DNA from: Priestia megaterium
GTDB lineage: Bacteria > Bacillota > Bacilli > Bacillales > Bacillaceae_H
Direction of reading: 5' to 3'
DNA length: 64,000 nt
NCBI GenBank assembly: GCA_008180335.1
Contig: VTEF01000007.1
Span: forward strand, 564-64,563
Positions 44,293 to 53,298 of the stretch are shown in pieces; the stretch's first letter is position 1; each line of letters starts with the position of its first letter. Made by a program: the position numbers and the translations under genes. A model generated the notes under the pieces. That model was not told where the DNA came from, searched no databases, and saw nothing but the letters and a program-made list of their open reading frames with translations.

Positions 44293-44478
44293 GTGGCACT
44301 TTATACACTAACAGTTTTCGAAAAAAACGGAGAAAAATTACTTGATGAAACGTTTGAAGCAAGTAATGAAAAAGATGCAAAAAACATAGGCACAAAAAAG
44401 TTGGTGGAGTTACATTATCATGAAAAAACACACCGATGCATAAGTGCTAATGGAAAGCTCATTTTGTTTCATCGTTAA
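44293..44478 (+). CDS. yhzC: small conserved protein YhzC
   Basis: A 61-residue protein, MALYTLTVFEKNGEKLLDE.., ending KTHRCISANGKLILFHR. It matches in style and length the YhzC family of Bacillus, of unknown role. I place the start at GTG 44293, 8 nt after AAGGAG; an ATG two codons earlier would be too close to that site. A palindrome precedes it and its stop overlaps the strong shared terminator. Confidence 0.8.
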   Translation: MALYTLTVFEKNGEKLLDETFEASNEKDAKNIGTKKLVELHYHEKTHRCISANGKLILFHR

Positions 44479-44520
44479 GCAAAAATCCCGGCCATCTTAA
44501 GATGACCGGGATTTTTGCTT
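44477..44520. terminator. bidirectional terminator yhzC / HU gene
   Basis: Two long arms (44477-44496, 44501-44520) pair almost perfectly (AAGCAAAAATCCCGG with its inverse). The stem reaches into both stop codons. Confidence 0.93.
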
Positions 44521-44791
44521 ATTTTACAGCTTCTTTTAATTCTTTACCTGCTTTAAATGCTGGTACTTTAGATGCCGGAATTTGCATCTCTTCACCAGTT
44601 TGCGGATTGCGACCTGTACGAGCTGCACGCTCACGCACTTCAAACGTACCAAAGCCAATTAATTGAATTTTTTCACCTTGGCCCAACGTTGAAGAAATTG
44701 TTTCTAATAGTGCATCGACTGCTTTTGATGCATCTGCTTTTGTTAACTCAGACTTTGATGCTACTGCATTTACTAATTCTGTTTTATTCAT
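44519..44791 (-). CDS. HU-family DNA-binding protein
   Basis: A histone-like DNA-bending protein of exactly 90 residues. [21 protein letters not shown] and the DNA-binding arm with the signature [21 protein letters not shown] are standard HU. In B. subtilis hbs lies elsewhere, so this may be a second HU or a moved one; the window cannot tell. A promoter with TTGATA/TACAAC lies upstream, and the start follows AATGAGGTGATT. Confidence 0.94.
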   Translation of the reverse strand: MNKTELVNAVASKSELTKADASKAVDALLETISSTLGQGEKIQLIGFGTFEVRERAARTGRNPQTGEEMQIPASKVPAFKAGKELKEAVK

Positions 44792-44835
44792 CCTTAATCA
44801 CCTCATTAGTTTCTACATTATCTTGTGATACCACT

Positions 44836-44865
44836 GTTGTACATTTTTTAAACATGCTCTATCAA
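44836..44865 (-). promoter_or_regulatory. HU gene promoter candidate
   Basis: On the minus strand TTGATA (44860-44865), 18 bp, TACAAC (44836-44841). Confidence 0.5.
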
Positions 44866-44903
44866 TATGATAGACAAAATAACTTACTTTTAAACTATTT
44901 CAC

Positions 44904-45707
44904 TTAATTTTCGGAAATATCTTTTGAATGTTGATTAAATACAGGTACTCTTTTTGCCAAAAAAGCCTCAATTCCTTCTTGATGATCTTTACTTTTACTC
45001 ATTGAAGCTTGAGCTTGCTTTTCTAGTCTAAGTACTTGTTTTAATTGTTCAATCGATGTCTCCACATAAATATTCTTTGTTTCTTTTAAAGCAAGGGCAG
45101 GCTTTTTAAGCCAGTATGAGAGATATTCTTCTACGGCACTTGTCAAATCTCCTTCTTTTATTTCATCTATTATGCCAATTTTATAAGCTTCCGCTGCGCT
45201 AAGTGTCTCTCCTTTCCAAATTAACTGCTTCGCGCGGTGTTCACCAATTCGTTTTTCCAAAAAAAAGTGACCTCCTCCGTCTGGAATTAATGCAATGCCA
45301 ATAAAATTCATCGCAATCTTTGTCCGCTGTTCAGCAATAATATAATCAGCAGCTAAAGCAAGACTAAGACCTAATCCAGCAGCTGCTCCATGCAATGCAC
45401 AAATTGTCATTTGAGGCAAGCTGTAAAGGGTAAGAACTGCTTCATTAATTAAATCCATTATTTGTTCAAATGTCGCAGCATGATTTGGTTCCATCATCAT
45501 TTTGATATCGCCGCCTGCTGAGAAAACACGGCCATTTCCTTTTAATACCAGGAAATCCACTTCACTTTCTTTCACTTCTTTTAAACATTGCACAAGTTGC
45601 TGCAATAGCTCGATGTTTAATGCATTTAAAGAGTCTGGACGATTTAAAGAGAGGATTGCGATTCGATCCTTAATTATCAATTCAACTACTTTCACTTCTA
45701 CTGTCAT
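44904..45707 (-). CDS. yhaR: enoyl-CoA hydratase/isomerase (crotonase family, YhaR-like)
   Basis: A 267-residue crotonase-fold enzyme. LNRPDSLNALNIELL at the N-terminus, RVFSAGGDIKMM (first oxyanion loop) and ALHGAAAGLGLSLALAAD (second loop) are in order; the C-terminal trimerisation helix (AFLAKRVPVFN) is present. It follows an acyl-CoA synthetase gene by a few bases, so it probably works on the acyl-CoA made there. Start MTVEVKV follows AAAGGGTG. It sits at the yhaR locus of B. subtilis; which substrate it prefers is unknown. Confidence 0.88.
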   Translation of the reverse strand: MTVEVKVVELIIKDRIAILSLNRPDSLNALNIELLQQLVQCLKEVKESEVDFLVLKGNGRVFSAGGDIKMMMEPNHAATFEQIMDLINEAVLTLYSLPQMTICALHGAAAGLGLSLALAADYIIAEQRTKIAMNFIGIALIPDGGGHFFLEKRIGEHRAKQLIWKGETLSAAEAYKIGIIDEIKEGDLTSAVEEYLSYWLKKPALALKETKNIYVETSIEQLKQVLRLEKQAQASMSKSKDHQEGIEAFLAKRVPVFNQHSKDISEN

Positions 45708-45712
45708 ACTGA

Positions 45713-47332
45713 TCACCCTTTCAATTCATAATGTTGCAGTACTTGTTCACGGAGCGTTCGTTTTAAAAATTTCCCAACTGTAGTTTTCGGAATCTCTTCC
45801 ATAAAAATGATATCATCAGGTAGCCACCACTTGGCAAATTGGGGTTCGAGAAACTGGATAATTTCTTCTTTTGTTATTTGATTTTTATATTCCTTCTTCA
45901 CAACTACACAAGCCACAGGTCGCTCTTGCCACTTCTCATGTGGCACAGCAATAACAGAAGCTTCAAATATTGCCTCGTGTGCCATTAATGCATTTTCCAA
46001 ATCAACGGAGGAAATCCATTCACCGCCACTTTTAATTAAATCTTTAGTTCGGTCTACAATTTTTACAAACCCTTCCTCATCAACTGTTACAACGTCTCCT
46101 GTATGTAACCAGCCGTCTTTAAATGCTTCGTTTGTACGTTCATCTTCATAATACTCAGAAGCAATCCAAGGACCTTTTAACAATAGCTCTCCCATTTCGA
46201 TTCCATTCCATTTGACTTCTCCTTGTTGCCCAATGACTCTCATTTCAACTCCTGGTACAATAAATCCTTGTTTAGCTTTTAGAGAAAATTTCTCATCGCT
46301 TGATTGATGTGTTTGATAGCTCTTTAACCGCGACAAAATGACAAGAGGACTCGTTTCTGTCATTCCATAAGCGTGGACAAATGGAATATTAAATTTTTCT
46401 TCAAAGCGCTGAATAATACTTTGAGGTGCAGCAGACCCGCCGCATATAAGAGCACGTAAACTGCTCGTTTCATATGCATTATTTTCTAATTCTTGTAGTA
46501 AACCAAGCCAAATTGTCGGTACTCCAGCGGCTATGGTGATTTGCTCATTTTGAATTAATTCAGCTAAAATAGCAGGTGTAAAAAAGGGACCAGGCATAAC
46601 TAATGTCGTCCCAAACCAAACAGCAGCAAAAGGTAATCCCCACGCGTTTACATGGAACATTGGTACAACCGGCATCGCAACATCAGCTTCTGATAATCCG
46701 ACTCCATCAGTTAAGCCAAGTGCCATACAATGTAAATAAATCCCTCTGTGAGAATAAACCACCCCTTTTGGTTTGCCTGTTGTTGCAGAAGTATAGCAAA
46801 TTCCTGCAGGTTCTTGTTCATCTAAATCTTGTATAAATGGGTAACAATCGTTGCCTTTTTCAATAAGCTGCTCATAATGATAAACTGGCTGTAGAGAAGT
46901 AGATGAAAGTACAGGCTCGTCAGACATAATGATATAGGCTTCTACATGAGTGAGTTCGTGGTGAATTTTTTCAAATAACGGTAAGAAGCACTCATCAATC
47001 AGCAGTACTTTATCTTTTGCATGATTGATTACATAAATAATTTGCTGGGGATCCAAACGGATATTAATAGTATGCAAGACTGCACCAATACCTGGAATTC
47101 CAAAATAAGCTTCTAAATGACGATGGTGATTCCAAGCAAATGTCCCCACACGGTCTCCTCGTTTGACACCAAGTTCGACTAACATGCTTGACAATTGTCT
47201 TGTACGTTTTGATACTTCTTCATACGTTAACCGATCCACACCTTTTGTAGACCTTGAAATTACTTGCTTCTTTTTAAATAATTTCTCTGCCCTTTCCATC
47301 ATTGATGGTACGGTTAATTGTATATTCATCAT
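45713..47332 (-). CDS. long-chain acyl-CoA synthetase (AMP-forming)
   Basis: A 539-residue ANL-superfamily ligase that activates a fatty or other carboxylic acid. Motifs: A3 YTSATTGKPKG (Ala instead of the usual Gly at the third place), YGMTETSP, ELLLKGPWIASEYY, LHTGDVVTVDEEG and the C-terminal KTTVGKFLKRTL lysine motif. It is distinct from lcfB earlier in the window. Start MMNIQL follows GGGGTG; a cre site lies about 30 bp upstream. It forms a pair with the yhaR-like hydratase, a small fatty-acid activation unit under likely catabolite control. Confidence 0.9.
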   Translation of the reverse strand: MMNIQLTVPSMMERAEKLFKKKQVISRSTKGVDRLTYEEVSKRTRQLSSMLVELGVKRGDRVGTFAWNHHRHLEAYFGIPGIGAVLHTINIRLDPQQIIYVINHAKDKVLLIDECFLPLFEKIHHELTHVEAYIIMSDEPVLSSTSLQPVYHYEQLIEKGNDCYPFIQDLDEQEPAGICYTSATTGKPKGVVYSHRGIYLHCMALGLTDGVGLSEADVAMPVVPMFHVNAWGLPFAAVWFGTTLVMPGPFFTPAILAELIQNEQITIAAGVPTIWLGLLQELENNAYETSSLRALICGGSAAPQSIIQRFEEKFNIPFVHAYGMTETSPLVILSRLKSYQTHQSSDEKFSLKAKQGFIVPGVEMRVIGQQGEVKWNGIEMGELLLKGPWIASEYYEDERTNEAFKDGWLHTGDVVTVDEEGFVKIVDRTKDLIKSGGEWISSVDLENALMAHEAIFEASVIAVPHEKWQERPVACVVVKKEYKNQITKEEIIQFLEPQFAKWWLPDDIIFMEEIPKTTVGKFLKRTLREQVLQHYELKG

Positions 47333-47359
47333 TAGACAGCACCCCACACTTCTTATTTT

Positions 47360-47373
47360 AGAAAACGTTTACA
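47360..47373 (-). promoter_or_regulatory. cre-like site upstream of the acyl-CoA synthetase operon
   Basis: TGTAAACGTTTTCT on the minus strand matches TGWAANCGNTNWCA except at the last base; it is 28 bp upstream of the start codon. Confidence 0.65.
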
Positions 47374-47432
47374 TCTTTTTTTATATATTCAACTGCATTC
47401 GTCATTTTTCCTTCTCTACAACCATGAAAACG

Positions 47433-47471
47433 AAAAATAAAGGGTATCTGAAATCGACACCCTTTATTTTT
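47433..47471 (-). terminator. hemZ terminator
   Basis: A 13-bp stem AAAAATAAAGGGT/ACCCTTTATTTTT (47433-47445, 47459-47471), after the hemZ stop on the minus strand. Confidence 0.85.
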
Positions 47472-47485
47472 GCTCTTCATCAATA

Positions 47486-48997
47486 TCAATTTTTCTTTTG
47501 TTTATCAAACAACTCAGTTAAAATTTTAATCTTTTCCTCTGTATAATGCTCAAAACCATCATTGTAGGATTTAGGATCTTTCGGATTGGCAAATCGGGTA
47601 ATCATTCCCGTTTTAGGGTGAACGAATTTACTTGACGCACCACACCCTAATCCAATAATCGTTTGTTTTTCTTCCATAATCATAATGTTATAGATGCTTT
47701 CTTGACCTGGAAAAGCATATCCGACATTTTCTAGATTGCCAAGAATGTTTTTTTGACGATATAAATAGTAAGACTTGTAGCCGTTTTCCTTGGTCCATTC
47801 TGTTGCCATATCCATCATTTTACTGATTTCATAGCGATCTGCTACCTTGTACTTACGCTTATTCTGCGTCATCTCAGAAGCACGCTTGAATGAAAGTGTA
47901 TGAACTGTTAGTGATTCAGGTAACAATTTTTTTGATTCATTCAATGTATGTTGAAATTCCTCGACTCCTTCATTTGGCAAGCCGATGATTAAATCCATAT
48001 TAATATTATTCATATCCATTTTACGAGACAAGTGAAACTTTTCAATTGTTTCTTCAACCGTATGATGTCGGCCAATTGCTTTTAATGTTTCTTGAATATA
48101 AGACTGCGGGTTGACACTAATCCGGTCAATATTCCATTTCTTTAACACTGCTAATTTTTCAGGCGTAATTGTATCCGGTCTTCCTGCTTCGACTGTGATT
48201 TCCCGAATATCTTTCACATTTGGAAACGATTCATACATTTCTTCATACAACATGTCCATTTCTTCAGCTGTAATGCTCGTTGGAGTACCTCCTCCGTAAT
48301 AAACAGTTGTAATGTTAATTTTATTGTCTTTTAGCCATTGACCAATCTTACGCATTTCATAATGCAGTCCGCCTAAAAATGAATTAACAGACCCTTGCCG
48401 TCCGTTAATGGCATAAGCAGGAAATGTACAGTATGCGCACTTTGTTGGACAAAAAGGAATACCGATATAAATGCTAACTTCATTTGCTAGCTCATGTAAA
48501 TCAGGTACCACTGCTAATTGACGATCGACAATTTCCTGCATCAAGTCGATTTTATCTTCTGTGATCAAATACTGCTCTTTTAGCTCTTGATGCGCTTCTT
48601 CTTTTGTCTTGCCATCCTGCAATTTCATATGGAGAAGTTTAGTCGGACGGATACCTGTTAAAATCCCCCATTTTTGCAAGATGTTTGTGTAATCTTGCAG
48701 CACGGATAAATACACACGCAATACGACATTTTTTACTTGTTTAAATTTTTCTTTTTCTGTTTTATATAACTTTAGCGGCTTTGATAATTGTTGTGTATAC
48801 GTTTGTTCTGCTGCTCTGTCAACTAAAGTAGCTGATGCAGAAATATCATCGTTTATCGTTACGTTTAGATCAATCCACACATTGGCTTCTTGATTTGCTT
48901 GAAATGAAACGTCACTTTCTTCAAAAAACAAATCAGCTATCAATTGAAGCGGACGTTGAAAACGGTCATCTTCTAATCCTTTAACATAAATTTTCAA
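47486..48997 (-). CDS. hemZ: oxygen-independent coproporphyrinogen III oxidase-like radical SAM protein HemZ
   Basis: A 503-residue radical SAM enzyme of the HemN family. The N-terminal about 160 residues are specific to HemZ. The radical SAM core has CPTKCAYCTF (Cx3Cx2C) near residue 175, followed by YYGGGTPTS. B. subtilis HemZ is linked to anaerobic haem formation, though its exact reaction is not settled. I place the start at TTG 48997 (MKIYVKGLEDD), 6 nt after AAAGGTG, rather than the GTG inside that site. A terminator follows. Confidence 0.9.
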   Translation of the reverse strand: MKIYVKGLEDDRFQRPLQLIADLFFEESDVSFQANQEANVWIDLNVTINDDISASATLVDRAAEQTYTQQLSKPLKLYKTEKEKFKQVKNVVLRVYLSVLQDYTNILQKWGILTGIRPTKLLHMKLQDGKTKEEAHQELKEQYLITEDKIDLMQEIVDRQLAVVPDLHELANEVSIYIGIPFCPTKCAYCTFPAYAINGRQGSVNSFLGGLHYEMRKIGQWLKDNKINITTVYYGGGTPTSITAEEMDMLYEEMYESFPNVKDIREITVEAGRPDTITPEKLAVLKKWNIDRISVNPQSYIQETLKAIGRHHTVEETIEKFHLSRKMDMNNINMDLIIGLPNEGVEEFQHTLNESKKLLPESLTVHTLSFKRASEMTQNKRKYKVADRYEISKMMDMATEWTKENGYKSYYLYRQKNILGNLENVGYAFPGQESIYNIMIMEEKQTIIGLGCGASSKFVHPKTGMITRFANPKDPKSYNDGFEHYTEEKIKILTELFDKQKKN

Positions 48998-49101
48998 TAA
49001 AATCACCTTTCAGTTACATTCAGTCATATATAAGCTTCTCTCAGTGTACAGAACATCAATGTCTTGGTCAATATTCACCTAAATGCTTTAGAGACAACAA
49101 C

Positions 49102-49137
49102 GAAAAAGCTGCTCATATGCCTACAAGCAGCCTTTTC
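49102..49137 (-). terminator. yhaX terminator
   Basis: GAAAAAGCTGCT (49102-49113) pairs with AGCAGCCTTTTC (49126-49137) with one mismatch; the outer part is T-rich on the minus strand. Confidence 0.65.
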
Positions 49138-49153
49138 ATTCTAACTATTTACG

Positions 49154-50032
49154 TTACTTTAAACGTGATGCGTCAATTTGATGCAAATAACCGAGGCGTT
49201 GTTGCTTTCTAAATAACTCCTTTACCATATATGCTACTCCATTTTCATTATTTGAACGCGTGACCCAATCTGCAAGCATTTTTAATTCTGTCGGTGAATG
49301 CCCCATCACTACTCCCATGCCTGCTTGTTCAATCATTTCTAAATCATCATAGCAATTCCCAATCGCTACTACATCCTCCATTGGAACTGATAAGCGATTT
49401 GCTACATAACGAAGGCCTGCTGCTTTTGTAGCACCTTTTGGTGTAATATAACAACGGGCTTCATTTGGATACGAAAACCATTCAATATCTTTAACAGCTG
49501 TGGCAATTGTTTGTTCAGCATATTCTTTTTCACGTCGATCAGCAAAATACACTTCAATTTTCGGCGTAGATACGGGCTCATCCCGTAATGTATCCCCCAA
49601 AGAATCTACAAATTGAAGTGGATAAAATAACGGTTCACCTGTTTTTAACACCGTTTTAGCTACTATATTATTTGGCAGCTTCACACGATTTCCGATTGAG
49701 AATCGTTCATGTAAAATGCGAATATGGCAATTAAAATTCTCTAATAGTTGAATAAGGTTAAATGTTTTTTCTTCACTTAACCGCCGATCTAAAATTGGTT
49801 TATCTACAGAAACACCGATAAATGAACCACTATGAGTAATTAACATCGCTGGGTTGATTTTTAATGCGCGCGCAATTTTTTTGGCAGAAGGAAAGTGACG
49901 GTTTGTCACTAATGTAACATACACACCTTTATTTTTAACAAATTGAATCGCTTCTTTCGTTTCTTTTGTTACACGTCCTTGACTATTTAAAATGGTTCCA
50001 TCAATATTTAGAGCCAATAATCGATAAGCCAT
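49154..50032 (-). CDS. yhaX: HAD-superfamily (Cof-type) protein YhaX
   Basis: A 292-residue Cof-type HAD protein. The first motif reads LLALNIDGTIL, so the nucleophile position, normally Asp in DxDGT, is Asn 9 here. The rest of the fold is present (VTLVTNRHF with motif 2 Thr, PKGATKAAGL with Lys, AIGNCYDDLEMIEQAGMGVVMG). It may thus have little phosphatase activity, or use another residue. B. subtilis yhaX is a sporulation (sigma-E) gene; a sporulation role here is inferred. The start follows AGAAAGAAGGGG. Confidence 0.85.
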   Translation of the reverse strand: MAYRLLALNIDGTILNSQGRVTKETKEAIQFVKNKGVYVTLVTNRHFPSAKKIARALKINPAMLITHSGSFIGVSVDKPILDRRLSEEKTFNLIQLLENFNCHIRILHERFSIGNRVKLPNNIVAKTVLKTGEPLFYPLQFVDSLGDTLRDEPVSTPKIEVYFADRREKEYAEQTIATAVKDIEWFSYPNEARCYITPKGATKAAGLRYVANRLSVPMEDVVAIGNCYDDLEMIEQAGMGVVMGHSPTELKMLADWVTRSNNENGVAYMVKELFRKQQRLGYLHQIDASRLK

Positions 50033-50212
50033 TTGCGAACCCCTTCTTTCTTAGATGTCTACTGCCTTATTACACGGTTATGAATAAGTCAGCTATTTTA
50101 GAACTAAAGGTAAACCAAACCTGTAGTTAGTTATATGAAGCTGTATGAGCAATTAGAAGAAATGAACATACATCGTTTATATACATAAAAGAAAACTCAG
50201 CTGTTTAGAAAC

Positions 50213-50250
50213 GAAAAAAGACTAGAGAAATTTTTCTCTAGTCTTTTTTC
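50213..50250 (-). terminator. yheA terminator
   Basis: An 18-bp perfect stem GAAAAAAGACTAGAGAAA with its inverse (50213-50230, 50233-50250). Confidence 0.9.
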
Positions 50251-50265
50251 ATCTGCTGGCCATTA

Positions 50266-50610
50266 TTATTCGGCATATAATTCTTCAAGCGGCTTCATAA
50301 TAATTTTATTTAATTCACCAATGACCATACTCATACGTTGTTCGGCTTCCATTAACTTGGCAATATTTTGGTCTTGTTGCACGACTGCTACTGTTTGTTG
50401 AGCTTGTTGAACTTCCTCTTCTGAAATTTCTTGACCCATCATTTGCTTTTGCTGCAGCTCCATTTGCAATGTGCGGAAGCGCTCAAACAATTTTTTTGAA
50501 CCAGCATCTGCATTAACTGCTGCATACAAATTTTTTAAATTTGTATAATCATCACTTTGACGAATCGCTCTTTCTAATTCATTTGCTACATCGTATAAAT
50601 TTACAGACAT
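50266..50610 (-). CDS. yheA: YlbF/YmcA family protein YheA
   Basis: A 114-residue all-helical protein of the YlbF/YmcA/YheA family ([25 protein letters not shown], then [17 protein letters not shown]). Relatives YlbF and YmcA form with YaaT the complex that helps RNase Y mature mRNAs; YheA itself has no settled role. YheB lies upstream, 105 bp away on the same strand. The start follows AGGAGGAC. Confidence 0.9.
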   Translation of the reverse strand: MSVNLYDVANELERAIRQSDDYTNLKNLYAAVNADAGSKKLFERFRTLQMELQQKQMMGQEISEEEVQQAQQTVAVVQQDQNIAKLMEAEQRMSMVIGELNKIIMKPLEELYAE

Positions 50611-50715
50611 GTAAACGTCCTCCTAAGTTCGTTTTTAACTATCTAAATATCTTCTCAACCTACTATAACAAATTATGGTGAGAAATTCAGCTTCATACCT
50701 TTATTTCTTAAATAA

Positions 50716-51849
50716 TCATTGTATAAATAAAGCAAAAATCCCTTGAATAACCCCAATGATTCCTCCGAGCAAAGCACCTAAATAAGTAATCATTTTAAAC
50801 TCGCGTCTTGAAATTCCTAAAATAAGCTCTTCAATTCGAGCAACCGAAAATGATTCGACTTGTTCTCGAACGACGTCTTCTAGCTTCAGCTGATCCATTA
50901 ATGAATCAATACGCGAAACTAAAAATACTCCTGCTTTTTCCACTATGACCGGGGCTGCTTTTTCCACATGCTTATAAAATGGCGCTAATAAGCGATTCAG
51001 CGGTCGATTAAATAAAGAGTTGAGTGATAATAGACGCTTAGTTACTTCATGAAGTCCGTTAAGAATTGTCGTTCTTCCGATAAGTTGTTCTGCTTCTATT
51101 ACATTTTTTTCCTGAAGCTTACTCCACTCATTTTGAATAAGTGTTTCAAATAATTCCCTAGTACCTTCATGGTTGAAAAACTTTATGACCTCTGGCTGAA
51201 CTTTATCAATAACTTTTGCATTTCCAAGAAACATTTGAATCATATTGCCTAACATGCCTTTTTTCATTAAAAAATCGTCCAGCATCTTTTCTAATTTTCG
51301 TTTGCCGTCTTCGCTTTCAAAGTATAGAACCGCTTTATCACAAATTTGTTGTGCAATTAAAGGGATTATATCATCAGCTTTTGCTTTTATACCTTCAGTT
51401 AAAAATTGTTTTAAAGGAACGTTTGCTTTTTCATTCATAAATGAAACATACTTTTGTTCAATTAATTGATGAACGAAATTTTCTGTTTGTTTATTCGCAT
51501 TCTCAATTCCAAGCATATCAAATGCTTCTTTTAATGTTCGATCAGTTGTAAACACTTTTTCTAAAGCGTTATTTGCCATACGTAATAAAATCTGTTGAAA
51601 AGAAGGCTCTTGAAGCTTCTTCTTTAAACTCTCAGGCGTGACAAGATGTTCGACAACCATCTTTCCTAATTGTACGGCTAGCTCATCTCGACGCTTCGGT
51701 ATTAATCCTGGTGTAAAAGGAATTCGTTTACCAAATAAATATTTTGCTTCATAGGGATGAAATAGCATCTTAATGGCCAGATGATTAGTCACTCCTCCAA
51801 TTGCTGCACCAATTAATGCCATTATAAGTACGATTACTAATTGTTCCAT
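50716..51849 (-). CDS. yheB: DUF445 membrane protein YheB
   Basis: A 377-residue DUF445 protein: one N-terminal helix with IGGVTNHLAIKMLFHPYEAKYLFGKRIPFTPGLIPKRR, which is the family hallmark, a long soluble helical region, and a C-terminal helix (ITYLGALLGGIIGVIQGIFALFI). The function is unknown. It is next to the divergent YheC/YheD cluster, whose promoter would lie in the first 50 bp after it. The start follows AAAGGTCG. Confidence 0.9.
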   Translation of the reverse strand: MEQLVIVLIMALIGAAIGGVTNHLAIKMLFHPYEAKYLFGKRIPFTPGLIPKRRDELAVQLGKMVVEHLVTPESLKKKLQEPSFQQILLRMANNALEKVFTTDRTLKEAFDMLGIENANKQTENFVHQLIEQKYVSFMNEKANVPLKQFLTEGIKAKADDIIPLIAQQICDKAVLYFESEDGKRKLEKMLDDFLMKKGMLGNMIQMFLGNAKVIDKVQPEVIKFFNHEGTRELFETLIQNEWSKLQEKNVIEAEQLIGRTTILNGLHEVTKRLLSLNSLFNRPLNRLLAPFYKHVEKAAPVIVEKAGVFLVSRIDSLMDQLKLEDVVREQVESFSVARIEELILGISRREFKMITYLGALLGGIIGVIQGIFALFIQ

Positions 51850-51881
51850 TACATTCGACCTTTCTCTTACAAATTTCTCTC

Positions 51882-51908
51882 ACACATTCATTTTCAAAGT
51901 CATACGAT
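51882..51908 (+). promoter_or_regulatory. mother-cell (sigma-K-like) promoter of the YheC/D cluster
   Basis: AC (51882-51883), 17 bp, CATACGAT (51901-51908), matching AC-N17-CATANNNT. The -10 is also compatible with sigma-E, but no good sigma-E -35 is at the right place. It is 44 bp before the first YheD-like gene. Confidence 0.6.
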
Positions 51909-51951
51909 ATATCAGCATTTGCCTATATTGATTAAAAATGAGGATCTTTTT

Positions 51952-53280
51952 ATGAGCCTATTACACGTAACGGTTAAACCGTTAACAACAAAAGATCAAG
52001 ATAACCATGTATATATTAGCACAGCTTTGCAGCAGCATCTCCAATGCAAAGACAACTTGTTCATTACCGTTGGAAACGTGCGCAAATCAGTCTCTATTAT
52101 CCTTTTTCAAAGCCAGGATTATGTGATGATGTGCCCTGATTCTCTTTTAAAGGAATGGAGGCTGCCTCAAAGGGAATATTCCCTTCGAGCACTATCATCA
52201 GATGAATTAATCCTTGGTCCTGTTATTTGCATTGTAACTGAAATAAGGAATTCAGAAGAGCTTTTTGGGACGATTACAGCTTTTTGCGAAGAGTTTGTTA
52301 ATGCTTGTAAGTCACACCACTGTTTTTGTTACGTGAGCTCCTTGCAAGATTTAATTACTCAGCCGCTAAAAGGATACGTCTATGACAATAACAAATGGCT
52401 ATATACAGATGTTCCTGCTCCAAACATGGTTCACAATCGTATTCATGCTCGAAAAACAGAGCAAACTCTTTCATTCCAGACTTTAAAAGAACGATTGGAA
52501 AAACAGCATATCCCTTTTTTCAATGCTCATTATCTCAATAAATGGACTGTTTTTGAAAGGCTTTCTCAAGCTACTCATTTACAGAGCTATTTACCACAAA
52601 CTTACCAATTACGTTCGAAGCAGAATTTAATTGACTCACTTCAACAACATGAAACAATTTTTCTAAAGCCCGTACATGGCAGTCAAGGAAAACACATTTT
52701 TCGTGTGACAGGAAGTAAAAACCAATATCACCTTGATTATACTACGTTTACTGGAGAGTATAAAAAAGAATACGATTCTCCTCAAGAAATATTTGAAACA
52801 TTATATGGCCAATTAGCCAAACAAGGATTTATTATTCAAGAAGGAATTTCTCTTCAAACATACAAAGACTGTCCTTTTGATTTTCGAATTCTTTGTCATA
52901 AAAAAGATCAACTTGCTTGGAAAGTAACGTCCATTGTAACAAGAGTATCCAAACAAGGAAACTTTGTATCCAACGTTGCCCGTGGTGGCGAGGTGTACCC
53001 TCCGAAGCAAATTTTGTCTTATTTATATGATGAAACAAACGCTAAACATATTATCTCTTTTCTAAAAGAAATTGCGATTGAAATTTGCCTTCATTTGCCT
53101 CGTATTGATGAACTCTATGCAGAATTCGGAGTTGATCTAGCCATCGATCAAGAGGGCAAGCCTTGGATTATCGAAGTAAATACAAAGCCATCTAAACAGA
53201 CGGATTTTTCCCCAAACACAATTCGTCCATCAACTAAGGCCTTAATTGATTATTGTTTAACAATGACAAACTTTTCTTAA
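51952..53280 (+). CDS. YheC/YheD-like spore coat-associated ATP-grasp protein (copy 1)
   Basis: A 442-residue protein of the YheC/YheD family (ATP-grasp fold). An N-terminal about 190 residues precede the ATP-grasp half: HNRIHARKTE, IFLKPVHGSQGKHIFRV (ATP loop), PFDFRILCHK and WIIEVNTKPSKQTD (metal and nucleotide ligands E and N). These proteins localise around the forespore in B. subtilis; the reaction is not known. The start MSLLHVTV follows GAGGAT; the frame is open 37 codons further but that would pass through the promoter. First of four tandem paralogues. Confidence 0.88.
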   Translation: MSLLHVTVKPLTTKDQDNHVYISTALQQHLQCKDNLFITVGNVRKSVSIILFQSQDYVMMCPDSLLKEWRLPQREYSLRALSSDELILGPVICIVTEIRNSEELFGTITAFCEEFVNACKSHHCFCYVSSLQDLITQPLKGYVYDNNKWLYTDVPAPNMVHNRIHARKTEQTLSFQTLKERLEKQHIPFFNAHYLNKWTVFERLSQATHLQSYLPQTYQLRSKQNLIDSLQQHETIFLKPVHGSQGKHIFRVTGSKNQYHLDYTTFTGEYKKEYDSPQEIFETLYGQLAKQGFIIQEGISLQTYKDCPFDFRILCHKKDQLAWKVTSIVTRVSKQGNFVSNVARGGEVYPPKQILSYLYDETNAKHIISFLKEIAIEICLHLPRIDELYAEFGVDLAIDQEGKPWIIEVNTKPSKQTDFSPNTIRPSTKALIDYCLTMTNFS

Positions 53281-53298
53281 ATTGAAGGAGGTTCTCCT

